From Flavobacteriaceae bacterium (lineage in GTDB: Bacteria > Bacteroidota > Bacteroidia > Flavobacteriales > Flavobacteriaceae), in assembly GCA_024640565.1 (NCBI GenBank), contig JAHEET010000001.1, positions 372,882 through 436,881 of the forward strand: 64,000 bases of DNA. The letters run 5' to 3'. The notes beneath the pieces were generated by a model, which was given only the letters and a program-made list of their open reading frames with translations, did not search any database and was not told where the DNA came from. The translations under genes and the position numbers were made by a program. Shown here piece by piece: positions 7,163 through 16,494 of this stretch (the stretch's first letter is position 1; the number at the start of each line of letters is the position of its first letter).

Positions 7163-10100
7163 TTAAAACTGTACGTTTACACCTAAAGACATGGTACTAA
7201 ATACTGGAGAACCTGCTCTTTGGTATCCATACGTAGTAGCGCTTGTGTTGTTTATTGATTCTGGGTTAAAACCAGTATAGTCACTTGCTGTTAAATACAA
7301 TAGGTTTTGACCTGAGAAATAAACTCTCGCACTAGACATCTTCAATTTTGAAACTAAGTTTTCTGGAAGGTTGTATCCAAAATTCACATTTCTTAATGCT
7401 ATGTAAGAAGCATCTTGTACAATACTGTTTGTAAAGATTTTTTGCTTGATAAATTCTTGATTTGGCGTTGTTGCTGGATCAAAATCTTGGGCACTGTTAA
7501 AGTGATTAAAAATGTATTGATCTCCCATGTTACGTACTTCTGCACCATGACTCCCTTGGAACATGAAACTAAAGTCAAAATCTCCAAATTTAAAATCATT
7601 ACTTACACTCCAAACAAAATCTGGATAAGGACTACCTAAGATGGTTTTGTCATCATCATCAATTAAACCATCACCGTTTAAATCTTTTACATATACATCT
7701 TGCGCAGATGCTCCGATTGGGTGGTAAGGGTTTTTGATGTATTCTAATGGAATTTCAGTATCAACTACCCAACCATAGAAAGAAGAAATTGGGCTACCTT
7801 CCATATTGATCCACTCAGCAGCTCTTTTTGAATCTACACTTTGAATTTGTCCATTTGAATCCGCAAAATTTAACAATTCATTTTTGTTTTTAGATCCTAA
7901 GAAGGTCGTAGACCATCTAAAGTTTTCTGCTGAAATGTTTTTGGTACGCACTTCAACTTCAAAACCACTGTTCTTCACTTTTCCTAAGTTTACCAAAGCA
8001 TTTGAGAAACCAGTTGTTGATGAAATTGGGTTGTATAATAATAATTGATCACTTGTTCTTGAGTAGTAATCTACAGATCCTGAAACTTTGTTACTAAACA
8101 AAGCAAAATCTAAACCTGGATTGAATTCTATTTGACGTTCCCAAGAAAGATCTGGGTTTGGAATGTTCAAAGGATTCACCACTAAAGAAGGGGTTCCGTT
8201 ACTAACTCCTGTTGTTGTATCGTCTAAAACTGCTAAATACGGATAGTTATCCACTAAAGGATTTCCGGTTCTAAAGTCATTGTTCCCAGTCACACCATAA
8301 CTTACTCTAAATTTCAAGTTGTTCACAAGATCATTGTCAATTAGGAAATCTTCTCTAGAAATATTCCAACCTAATGAGAATGCAAGGAAATTTCCATATT
8401 TAGTATTTGGTCCAAAAACAGAACTACCGTCTCTACGTACACTTGCAGATGCTAAGTACTTGTCTAAGTACGCATAGTTTAATCTACCAAAGAAAGACAA
8501 TAAAGTTCTTTCCCATTTGTATTCATTGGTATCTGTAATTGATTCTGCAGCACCAAGTGTTTGGTTACTATCATCTGCAAATACAGATCCCTGCATACTT
8601 TCGAAAGTTCTTCTTCTTTGTTCCAAAGAAGTACCTACTACTGCATTGATTTCGTGATCGTTAATTTCTTTTGTATACGCTAAGGTATTGTCTAACGTGT
8701 ATCTTGTTGTTTTGGTTACTGTACTGTCCAATCTAGAAGCAGAAGCTCCGTTTCTGTTAGACAAAACACCTTGATAACGAGATCCTCTTGTGTATTGATA
8801 ATTTACAGATCCTGTAGTAGTATACTTTAAATCGTCAGTGATTTTGTATTTCCCATACACACTTCCTAAGAATTTGTTTCTGTATTCATAACGATTACGT
8901 TCCAAAACCTTAGCACCAGGATTGGTGTTCGATGTATTACTAATATCGGTTCCACTTCCAGTACTTGGCTGACCTGCAACTAAATCATAGTCATCAAACA
9001 TACGTTGGATTGCATAATCACCTACTTGTGCATTTGCATATTTCCCATTATCTCTGAAACGGTTAACAAACTGAATGGTATTCTCATCTAAATACAATGG
9101 TAACCAAGAAGGTTGTCTTAAGATATCATGTGTAGAACCATCAAATCTTCGCTTCACTGTAAATGAAGGATTCGCTTTAATTCCTACTGTTAATCTTTTA
9201 TTGAATTTATAGTTGAACTTTGCACTTACTGCAGTTCTGGTGAAGTTATCTGTTAATAAAACACCTTCATCGTCTAAATAATTCAATGCAACATTGAAAG
9301 TCGCTTTGTCGGTACCTCCACTAGCTCGTAAAGAGTGATCGGTATACATACCTCCGTCAAATATAATGTCTTGCCAGTTGTTATCTACACCAATTAACTG
9401 CTTCACTCTTGTTTTGTCTGAAAGCACACCTGTAGCAGCTAGTTCGCTTGCTGCAGCTTCTGCCATAGAAGTATAGTAAGCATCACTTTGTCTTGCTGAT
9501 TTAAAACCTGTTATCATGCTGTAGCTAAGTTTCATGTCGCCACTTTTACCAGCTTTGGTTGTAATCATAATTACCCCGTTACCAGCTCTTGCACCATAAA
9601 TAGCTCCAGATGCAGCATCTTTTAAAACTTCAAAAGATTCAATGTTATTCATGTTTAAAGATCCTAAGAAATCTTCATCAACAACCACTCCATCTACAAC
9701 TACTAAAGGACCCGAGTTACCGTTGATGGAACCCGTACCTCTAATTCGAATGGTAGGAGCAGAACCTGCTTCACCCTCGGTAGCTTGAATGTTTACCCCT
9801 GAAACTTGACCTACTAAAGCATCATCAACTCTGGCAATACCCATTTGGTCTAATTTTTCATTTTTTACTTTCGAAATCGCACCTGTTAAGTGAGATTTTT
9901 TCTGAGTACCATAACCAACAACAACAATCTCGTCTAGCGTGTTGTCATCTTCAACTAATTGAACATCGATGGTTGTTTGGTTTGTGTAGGTAACACTTTG
10001 TGACGCAAAACCTAAATAAGAAAATTGGATTACATCTCCTTTGTTTACTTTGATTTGATAGTTTCCATCAAAATCTGTTGATGTACCTACCTGAGATCCT

Positions 10101-10240
10101 TGAACAACAATGTTCACCCCTAATATAGGCTCTCCATCTGATTTTGAGGTAACAGTTCCTTTTATTGTAGCTTCCTGTGCAAAGCCGCTTAGGCTACATA
10201 GAAGAATCGCAATAAAAAATGACTTAAGTTTAAAATTCAT
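7163..10240 (-). CDS. SusC/RagA family TonB-linked outer-membrane transporter
   Basis: 1025 residues. The signal peptide ends near GFAQ. It is followed by a carboxypeptidase-D-like domain (about 25-100, with SKSDGEPILGVNIVVQG and DFDGNYQIKV), a TonB box region (EIVVVGYGTQKK), a plug domain with IRIRGTGSINGNSGPLVVVD and ASGAIYGARAGNGVIMIT, and a long beta-barrel ending in phenylalanine (LGVNVQF). It imports oligosaccharides, here most likely alginate oligomers, with the SusD protein encoded next. It is expressed from a strong promoter overlapped by three tandem palindromes, and it has a leader of about 140 bases. Confidence 0.96.
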   Translation of the reverse strand: MNFKLKSFFIAILLCSLSGFAQEATIKGTVTSKSDGEPILGVNIVVQGSQVGTSTDFDGNYQIKVNKGDVIQFSYLGFASQSVTYTNQTTIDVQLVEDDNTLDEIVVVGYGTQKKSHLTGAISKVKNEKLDQMGIARVDDALVGQVSGVNIQATEGEAGSAPTIRIRGTGSINGNSGPLVVVDGVVVDEDFLGSLNMNNIESFEVLKDAASGAIYGARAGNGVIMITTKAGKSGDMKLSYSMITGFKSARQSDAYYTSMAEAAASELAATGVLSDKTRVKQLIGVDNNWQDIIFDGGMYTDHSLRASGGTDKATFNVALNYLDDEGVLLTDNFTRTAVSAKFNYKFNKRLTVGIKANPSFTVKRRFDGSTHDILRQPSWLPLYLDENTIQFVNRFRDNGKYANAQVGDYAIQRMFDDYDLVAGQPSTGSGTDISNTSNTNPGAKVLERNRYEYRNKFLGSVYGKYKITDDLKYTTTGSVNYQYTRGSRYQGVLSNRNGASASRLDSTVTKTTRYTLDNTLAYTKEINDHEINAVVGTSLEQRRRTFESMQGSVFADDSNQTLGAAESITDTNEYKWERTLLSFFGRLNYAYLDKYLASASVRRDGSSVFGPNTKYGNFLAFSLGWNISREDFLIDNDLVNNLKFRVSYGVTGNNDFRTGNPLVDNYPYLAVLDDTTTGVSNGTPSLVVNPLNIPNPDLSWERQIEFNPGLDFALFSNKVSGSVDYYSRTSDQLLLYNPISSTTGFSNALVNLGKVKNSGFEVEVRTKNISAENFRWSTTFLGSKNKNELLNFADSNGQIQSVDSKRAAEWINMEGSPISSFYGWVVDTEIPLEYIKNPYHPIGASAQDVYVKDLNGDGLIDDDDKTILGSPYPDFVWSVSNDFKFGDFDFSFMFQGSHGAEVRNMGDQYIFNHFNSAQDFDPATTPNQEFIKQKIFTNSIVQDASYIALRNVNFGYNLPENLVSKLKMSSARVYFSGQNLLYLTASDYTGFNPESINNTSATTYGYQRAGSPVFSTMSLGVNVQF

Positions 10241-10296
10241 AATTAAGTATTTAAATTATTTTAGATTAGTGTTTGTATATTGTTTTAAAAGTTAAA

Positions 10297-10321
10297 TACC
10301 TAATAACAAACAAATTAGGTA
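10297..10321 (-). other. stem-loop in the susC leader
   Basis: TACCTAAT and ATTAGGTA form an 8-bp stem with a 9-base loop, inside the inferred 5' untranslated region of susC, between the promoter (10390-10420) and the ATG at 10240. Its role is unknown; there is no T-run. Confidence 0.4.
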
Positions 10322-10354
10322 CTCAATAGATGTGTATTTAATGGATCAACTAAC

Positions 10355-10392
10355 TTGGTAAACCAAACTGGTTGACCAAATTGGTTGACCAA
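10355..10392. promoter_or_regulatory. three tandem TTGGTnnACCAA operators upstream of susC
   Basis: Three 12-base sites start at 10355 (TTGGTAAACCAA), 10368 (CTGGTTGACCAA) and 10381 (TTGGTTGACCAA), at an exact 13-base pitch. The promoter-proximal copy overlaps the -7 element. The motif matches the form of the enterobacterial ExuR/UxuR operator (TTGGT-2-ACCAA), so a FadR-subfamily repressor is the expected ligand. Confidence 0.78.
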
Positions 10393-10420
10393 ATATAGGA
10401 TTATAATATTACAATCCAAA
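10390..10420 (-). promoter_or_regulatory. susC operon promoter
   Basis: On the minus strand: TTTG (10417-10420), a 19-base gap, then TATATTTG (10390-10397). This is an exact match to the Bacteroidota pattern. The -7 box shares bases with the third operator, so bound repressor would block initiation. The rest of the gap between susC and kdgF (10241-10469) holds only this regulatory array and a leader stem-loop. Confidence 0.75.
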
Positions 10421-10469
10421 AAAAATCTTAAAAAAATGTTATTTTTTGAATTCAGAAATACCTGTCAGA

Positions 10470-10817
10470 TTACTGCATGAAGTCTTCTCTCATTGGACTA
10501 AAGACGTCAATTAATACTCCTGCTTCTGTACAGATCGCACCATGCAATACATGTGGAGGAATGTAAACCGTATCTCCACCAGTGACCGTTTTGGTAACAC
10601 CACCAATGGTAAAATCGAAAGCTCCCGACTCTACATAAGTTACTTGAGAATGGTGGTGCTCATGAAGGCTACCAACAGCACCTACTTGAAAGTCTACTTT
10701 TACAAGCATGATTTTATCGTCATACCCCATTATTTTTCTTTTCAAACCCTCTCCGACGGTTTCCCATGCCAGGTCATCTCCAAAGATGAATTCTTTACTT
10801 GTTCCAAATGATTTCAT
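10470..10817 (-). CDS. kdgF: KdgF-type cupin, unsaturated uronate ring-opening protein
   Basis: 115 residues, a single small cupin as in KdgF. The metal-binding cluster HEHHHSQ lies at 52-58, followed by the second cupin box GGDTVYIPPHVLHGA with His92. KdgF turns the 4,5-unsaturated monouronates released by exo-lyases into the linear ketouronate (DEH for alginate). The C-terminal VFSPMREDF segment agrees with KdgF proteins. There is no signal peptide, so action is cytoplasmic. It starts 8 bases after the PL17 gene and ends the lyase operon. Confidence 0.9.
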   Translation of the reverse strand: MKSFGTSKEFIFGDDLAWETVGEGLKRKIMGYDDKIMLVKVDFQVGAVGSLHEHHHSQVTYVESGAFDFTIGGVTKTVTGGDTVYIPPHVLHGAICTEAGVLIDVFSPMREDFMQ

Positions 10818-10825
10818 GTTCTAAT

Positions 10826-13096
10826 TTATTTAGTTGATTTATAATAATATGCGCCCTGAAAGCGATAGTCTTTATTGTTTATGGTCACCCTGTGCATTGT
10901 GTCTGATGCATTGTCTTCATTGGATAGAATCAATAAGCTATTTTTCTCTGAAGTAACCACTTCAATAGCTGTATAGGCTTTTGTGTCTACTAAAACTTTA
11001 ACTGACTCTATAGGAGTATATGCATTGTCTGCTTTTTCTGTTACGGGATTGTAGGTACCGTGCGATGCAATTACGGAGGCAAATACAGCTTTTTTTGCTG
11101 CTTGTTTTCTAATAATTAGTGTCGGATCTTTTCGTAAATTAAATTCCGGATCATTTGCACCAATTCTTGCGAAAAGAATTTCATCCTCTTTTTGGGTTGC
11201 GGCAGTAATGGTATAAAACTTTTGATGATGCAACCATGTAAATTGAATGGATTCAACATTTGCAATTCCCATCCCTTCGTTCCAGAGATGTTGATACCCA
11301 TATTTCTTTCCTAAAGGCAGTAATTGTTTTGGTGTTTGATACGCAAAATTGGTAGCAATAATTTGACCAAAGTAATAATGCGGCAAATCAAAAGTATGCG
11401 CTTTGTTGGATTGCACTCTATTGACATCTATAATGTAAGGTTTTGCATCGTTGGCATCCTTGACCATGATCATGGTTCTGTGCAATTCCGTTCCCGGATA
11501 AGCATTGATTTCTTTGGCGCTTACAATTTGAAAATCAGGATTTGAAACATCAAACAAATATTTATCGGAATGGTTTTTACTCCCGGTTGCAAAATCATAT
11601 TTAAAATGAGATGTTTGATCTTGTACAATGGTATTGTGGGCAATGGTTTGTTTGGCAAAAGTTTTGTTTTCTTTTAAATAACCTCCACCATTTTTTTGTT
11701 CTACATTTACAAAGCGAGACAGGCCATAATCTTGTAGAACCTCTTCCCCATTTTCATAGAGTGAAAATGACAATTTATCATAATGTCCATGGCTTAATCC
11801 TTGTGCAGAATATTTGAAAACCAACGCAAGCGTTTCATCCTTTTTTTGGTGTCGTAAAATACCAATCCCACCCTCATCTCCTTGAGAACCATCACTTAGC
11901 TCCATGGATTGTTTGATAAACGGTTTTTCTTTGTTTGTAGATAAAGCTTCTGCAACACGCAAACCTGTTATATCTAACTGAACTTTGTTTTGTTTTTTTG
12001 CGACGGACAACAGTGCCGGGTCCTGATTCCCGTAATAATAAGCAATATCAACTGCTGAAACCAAAGAAGCAGTATAGTAGGACATTCCTTTTTGACCGTC
12101 ATTCAATGGGAAAAACTCTCCATCTGCGTCGGTAAGGTTTAACAAGGCATCAACTGCTTTCATTAAAACACCTTCTTTGTATTCGAAAATTTTTAAGTCT
12201 GGTTTTTTATTTTGAAGTGCTTCAGCAAAAATTAAAAAGGGATACATTGCATATCGTTGGTAATAAGGGCCTTCGGTATAAAATCCGTCTGGCGAAAACG
12301 GGGAATCTAAATTGGCTAAAAATCCTGCTTTTCCATCCTTATCGAAGATAAAACCGCCATCATTGTCTTTTGCTTTTAAATCTACATCTTCTTTTTTTAA
12401 CCCATAGAGGGCTCTATTGACGAGTTCGTCATCATTCATCACCAAACCAATCATACCCACGGCAACATTTCCCCAGGTAGAATGATTGTGAACACGATTG
12501 AAATATTGTGGTGTTTCAACAGAAAGAAAATCAGCATAAGGACGAAACAAGGTTTTGTTCAAATAGTCCGACTGTTCTTTTGGCAACCAAGAATAGATAC
12601 AATCATAGGCCTGACTGGTATAGACCAACCAATTGGAGTCGTTTAAACATTGCCAAAAAATCTTACCTCTAGCGTAACTTCGCATCTGCGGATGTCTTGG
12701 TAATGTTGGGAACATCTTTGCGTATTCCAAAAGCATGTCTCTTATATAGATTGCATACTTTTGGTCACCTGTAAGCTGAAATAAAATTCCAGCTTTGTGC
12801 ATCGTTGCATAATTTATTTTATGTTGTGTATGGGTATAACCACCGGCCATGTCTTTTGGAATTGGCACCGCTATTTCTTTCTCTAATGCTGCATCTACAG
12901 CTTGTTTTGCTTTTTCTAATGTGGCATCAAATAACGGAACCTTGCCTAGTTTGGATTTAATTTCTGAAACACTTTTAGTGGTCAAAATCAAATTTGGGTG
13001 TTGGTCATTGGATGCATCCACTGGGAGCTCCTTCGAATTCTTAGCACATGAAGTTATGAGCACAGCTAAAAAGAAAAGTTTTAGGTAATTATTCAT
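10826..13096 (-). CDS. PL17 oligoalginate lyase (exolytic), lipoprotein
   Basis: 756 residues from the ATG at 13096. That start gives a clean lipoprotein signal, MNNYLKLFFLAVLITSC (Cys17). A frame extending to 13192 has no signal and is rejected. The N-terminal alpha/alpha toroid carries RVHNHSTWGN (Asn204-His205, matching the Asn/His neutraliser pair of PL17 enzymes) and GFYTEGPYYQRYA (272-283) with the catalytic Tyr region. The C-terminal heparinase II/III-like beta-sandwich contains GLSHGHYDKLSFSLY. PL17 enzymes release unsaturated monouronate from the ends of alginate oligomers, probably in the periplasm here. Monomer then goes to KdgF, the next gene. Confidence 0.93.
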   Translation of the reverse strand: MNNYLKLFFLAVLITSCAKNSKELPVDASNDQHPNLILTTKSVSEIKSKLGKVPLFDATLEKAKQAVDAALEKEIAVPIPKDMAGGYTHTQHKINYATMHKAGILFQLTGDQKYAIYIRDMLLEYAKMFPTLPRHPQMRSYARGKIFWQCLNDSNWLVYTSQAYDCIYSWLPKEQSDYLNKTLFRPYADFLSVETPQYFNRVHNHSTWGNVAVGMIGLVMNDDELVNRALYGLKKEDVDLKAKDNDGGFIFDKDGKAGFLANLDSPFSPDGFYTEGPYYQRYAMYPFLIFAEALQNKKPDLKIFEYKEGVLMKAVDALLNLTDADGEFFPLNDGQKGMSYYTASLVSAVDIAYYYGNQDPALLSVAKKQNKVQLDITGLRVAEALSTNKEKPFIKQSMELSDGSQGDEGGIGILRHQKKDETLALVFKYSAQGLSHGHYDKLSFSLYENGEEVLQDYGLSRFVNVEQKNGGGYLKENKTFAKQTIAHNTIVQDQTSHFKYDFATGSKNHSDKYLFDVSNPDFQIVSAKEINAYPGTELHRTMIMVKDANDAKPYIIDVNRVQSNKAHTFDLPHYYFGQIIATNFAYQTPKQLLPLGKKYGYQHLWNEGMGIANVESIQFTWLHHQKFYTITAATQKEDEILFARIGANDPEFNLRKDPTLIIRKQAAKKAVFASVIASHGTYNPVTEKADNAYTPIESVKVLVDTKAYTAIEVVTSEKNSLLILSNEDNASDTMHRVTINNKDYRFQGAYYYKSTK

Positions 13097-13140
13097 TGAC
13101 AATTTGTGTTTTACGTTGTGATTTATGAAATGATCTTTTT

Positions 13141-14175
13141 TTACTCTTTTACAGAGGAGTTCCCGAGGTCTAAAGTGGCCGCTTTGAACCAAACTTCTGC
13201 ATAACTTCCGTTTGCATATTGTCTTGTAATATCACTGGCATAGGTTTCGGATTTTGTAGACTTTCCATTGGCCTGATTGTAGGCACCTTGTTTAAAATAC
13301 TGTTTTTCATTTGCATAAGCGCTTTCACGTTCAACACCCCCCCCTTTTTCTCTATTTGCATACACACTTTTTACTTGGGCTGGAATGGTTTCTTTGGTTG
13401 CAAATTCTGATTTGATTAAACTCTTTGTAAATTGAACTGTTTGATGATCTTTAGCTGTAAAAGTGAGGTGCATGATTCCTTGATCTACATTTACTTCATA
13501 ACTAAATTCTTCGCCTAAAGCAATACCATCTTCGGGTTCCTTTGGAAATTCTGTTGAACTTGAGCCTACCACAGAAAAATCGTGTCCCCATACTGCAGTT
13601 GAATAATCAAATCTTCCTATGTTGTCTCCTTTTGTATTGATTTCATAATTCCAAAAAACAGAACCTTTTGTATGTCCAGGAAATTTTTTGTAGTATATTT
13701 TTAAAGGCTCGTTTTCGTGGCCTTCATCGCTATGAATTTGTCCAACAACTACGGAGAACGAAGAGGCTACAGTTGCATCTCCTGTTGTAGAAACGTGTTG
13801 CACTTTTAATGTTCCTGTTAATTTTCCGCCAGTTTCTGGAATCCAATGTTTTTTTTGTCCAAGTTCGGTTCTTGTGTTGCTAGAGGTTCTCGATGTAACA
13901 CCCGCGTTTGGTGATTTATAGACTACCCAATTTGTTTCATTTTCGGTTTCAACATAGAAAAAATTTTCTTTTGCATAATTTACCAATGAGTCTTTGTAAG
14001 TTCCATCACCTAAAAGAATTTTCCACTCATCCATAAAGGAAATAACATCGCTTGGGTATATCGTTGCCTTTTTAACAGGAATTTCCGGAGTGTTTTTGGA
14101 ATTATTTTTACACCCTATTAAGGCAACTAAAATAATTAAAATACAGCTTGTTTTTTTCATTCTAAATGGATTCAT
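13141..14175 (-). CDS. PL7-family alginate lyase with altered RTELR motif, lipoprotein
   Basis: 344 residues; a start five codons later (MKKTSC) is equally possible. The lipoprotein signal ends in VALIGC (Cys22). The three PL7 landmark regions are present: RTELGQ (102-107), QIH (146-148) and YFKQGAYNQ (293-301). The first normally reads RxELR, so the last Arg is replaced by Gly here, while Gln-His and the YFK...Y block are kept. It is expected to cleave alginate inside the polymer at the surface or in the periplasm. It lies between a PL6 gene (6 bases upstream) and PL17 (44 bases downstream). Confidence 0.87.
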   Translation of the reverse strand: MNPFRMKKTSCILIILVALIGCKNNSKNTPEIPVKKATIYPSDVISFMDEWKILLGDGTYKDSLVNYAKENFFYVETENETNWVVYKSPNAGVTSRTSSNTRTELGQKKHWIPETGGKLTGTLKVQHVSTTGDATVASSFSVVVGQIHSDEGHENEPLKIYYKKFPGHTKGSVFWNYEINTKGDNIGRFDYSTAVWGHDFSVVGSSSTEFPKEPEDGIALGEEFSYEVNVDQGIMHLTFTAKDHQTVQFTKSLIKSEFATKETIPAQVKSVYANREKGGGVERESAYANEKQYFKQGAYNQANGKSTKSETYASDITRQYANGSYAEVWFKAATLDLGNSSVKE

Positions 14176-14181
14176 TTTAAT

Positions 14182-16482
14182 TTAATACATCAAAGTCATT
14201 ACAAGATTTTCTTCTGTTTTTAGTTGCCCTGAGTTGCTTAAGGTATTTTCAGACGCCACATTGTTTTTTGCGCCCCAAAGAATGGAAACAAATTTTACTT
14301 TATTGTTTGTAAAGGTATTGTTGTTGATATTCACATTTACAATTCCGTTATGATTCAGAAGTCTTTTGTTTTTTTCTTTGGCACCACAATTGGTAAATGT
14401 GCTGTTTGTAATTAAAAGGTTTCCACCAATGGTAGATTCGTCATACCCTCCTCTATAGTAATCTACAACGTTTTGTTTTACCTGGTTAAAATTACAGCCG
14501 TCAATGGTTAAATATTCGGTATTGTAATCACCTCGATCGTTTGTTTCTTCGGAGAGTTCGATCCCATTTTCACAATTCGAAATTGATGTGTTTGTAAAAG
14601 TAATCGCCTCAGAAAAAGACTGTTTGTAAACTCTTAATGCATAATTGAAGTTGCTTATTTCAGAGTCTGTAACTTCCAATCCGAAATGATTGAACATATT
14701 TTCTTTTAAACTGGCAAACGCATAGTTGGAAGCGTTTCCTTTTAATTTTATATTTTTTACAGATAATTTCCCATAAGGGTGTAATTCAAATGCTGGAGTA
14801 TTTGCTGCGCCATTGTAGAAAATTTCAGCATTTGATTTGGATTCAATGGTGATTCTTTTATTGATAACTAAAGGTTTTGAAATTTGGTAAGCCCCTTCAT
14901 TCAAAGAAATGATATCACCATTTTCTGCTTCATTAATTTTGGCTGTCAATTCCGAAGCAGAAGAAACTGTATGTATCTTGGTTGCTTTGGTTGCTACTTG
15001 ATTAGAAAACCAAGTGGCGCCATATTTTGATTTATCTAAAAGATCTAAGTTCAGATTTTTAGCATTTAAAATAGCCCCTATTTTGTTTGATTTCTCCCTA
15101 GATTGTCCAAGCAAATCATTGGTAATTGACTCAAAATCAAACCCATTATAAACCTCAACATCATCAAAACCGGAGGTAGGAACCGAAAGATTTTTACCAA
15201 TAGCTGTTAAAGTTAATTCCTTAAAAATTAAACCATGACTGTTGGCAACTTCAACTCCGCCATTAGAGATAATATTACTTTTAAAAGTAACACCATCTGC
15301 TTTGTCGTGTTCTACAATAGGATTGGGATCACCAACAGAATTGTAGATTACATTGTTTACCACCTCTGTTCGTAATGGTCTAGCAGAACGAATTTCAGAT
15401 TTGGGCAAAACAGCTGCTTGTGCAATATTAGTTCCAACTCCAAATTGCCAAGGCGAATTTGAATCTACATAGGTATTATAAGCTACCACTACATCGGTAA
15501 CTTGGTTGTATCGATTCAATGGAGATTTGGGAATTCCATTCATAACCGCCAAGGGACTTCTAAAATTCTTTCCTTTTAATTTGTAGAAAAGGTTATTGAC
15601 AACCCAATGCCCTGTGTTAATGATTCTAATCCCACCATAATTTTCATTTACGCCGTCTCCAATAAAGTAATTTCCATCTATAGTAACATAATTACCATGA
15701 CGTGTAACAACAGATCCTTCACTTTTATAAAATACATTGTTTTTAATTACATTGAAATTGGTTTTACTAGAAATAATCTCAACTTCTCCATTACATTCTT
15801 CAAATAAGTTATTTGCAATGGTTGTATTGCTTGGAGACATGGATGTGAAACTACTTCCTAATTGAATGGTTTCTCCCCTTGCGCCACCTTTTCTTGGTCT
15901 AGGACCAAAATGGTTATTCACAATTTGATGGTAGTTTCGAATGCTTTGGTTTCCTTTTAAATCGACTCTAACTGTTGGTCCGCCGTTTGTTTTTCCGGCA
16001 ATGTAACAATGCGCTAGTGTATTGTGTTTCCCATAAAATTGTACCCAAAGATTATCTTGGTCGCGTTCTAAGTTATTAAAATCGAGAATGACACAATTTG
16101 ATACACTACTGTTATTTGCAACATTGCTTTTACTAGTTCTAAAAGCAATTACGTTTTCTGAAGGTGAATGTCCGTTTCTGAAAAATAATCCACTTACGTT
16201 TAAAAAATTTCCACTAATTTCAAGGTTTGATACACCTTCTATAAAAACTTCACCTGGAGTTTCTGCTCTTAAGCTTATGGGATGGTCTTTGGTTCCTTCT
16301 CCAACAAATTGAATTTCTACATCTTTGTAAATTCCATTCTTTAGTACAATATCATCACCCGCTTTTGCCGCTTTAATTGCATTTTCCAATTCGATCACAT
16401 TACTGACTAAAATGGGGCTTGTAGTTTTCTGACAAGAAAAGATTATTAAGAATAGACAACCAATTAAAGAATATTTACGCAT
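14182..16482 (-). CDS. PL6-family alginate lyase, lipoprotein
   Basis: 766 residues. The lipoprotein signal ends in FLIIFSC (Cys17). The N-terminal parallel beta-helix (about 24-400) has the PL6 catalytic Lys in VDLKGNQS (Lys176) and the catalytic Arg in VVTRHGN (Arg261-His262), with acidic calcium-site residues in GGARGETIQLG and NGEVEII. A second beta-helix-like region (about 500-766) begins at TVSSASELTAKINEAENGD. PL6 enzymes cut alginate, often preferring MG or poly-G. It is the second gene of the PL7-PL6-PL7-PL17-kdgF run, 12 bases after the first PL7 gene. Confidence 0.93.
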   Translation of the reverse strand: MRKYSLIGCLFLIIFSCQKTTSPILVSNVIELENAIKAAKAGDDIVLKNGIYKDVEIQFVGEGTKDHPISLRAETPGEVFIEGVSNLEISGNFLNVSGLFFRNGHSPSENVIAFRTSKSNVANNSSVSNCVILDFNNLERDQDNLWVQFYGKHNTLAHCYIAGKTNGGPTVRVDLKGNQSIRNYHQIVNNHFGPRPRKGGARGETIQLGSSFTSMSPSNTTIANNLFEECNGEVEIISSKTNFNVIKNNVFYKSEGSVVTRHGNYVTIDGNYFIGDGVNENYGGIRIINTGHWVVNNLFYKLKGKNFRSPLAVMNGIPKSPLNRYNQVTDVVVAYNTYVDSNSPWQFGVGTNIAQAAVLPKSEIRSARPLRTEVVNNVIYNSVGDPNPIVEHDKADGVTFKSNIISNGGVEVANSHGLIFKELTLTAIGKNLSVPTSGFDDVEVYNGFDFESITNDLLGQSREKSNKIGAILNAKNLNLDLLDKSKYGATWFSNQVATKATKIHTVSSASELTAKINEAENGDIISLNEGAYQISKPLVINKRITIESKSNAEIFYNGAANTPAFELHPYGKLSVKNIKLKGNASNYAFASLKENMFNHFGLEVTDSEISNFNYALRVYKQSFSEAITFTNTSISNCENGIELSEETNDRGDYNTEYLTIDGCNFNQVKQNVVDYYRGGYDESTIGGNLLITNSTFTNCGAKEKNKRLLNHNGIVNVNINNNTFTNNKVKFVSILWGAKNNVASENTLSNSGQLKTEENLVMTLMY

Positions 16483-16494
16483 CGATATTTATTT

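Noticed and set aside
13097..13192. N-terminal extension of the PL17 gene
   Set aside because: It overlaps the end of the PL7 gene and hides a clean lipoprotein signal.
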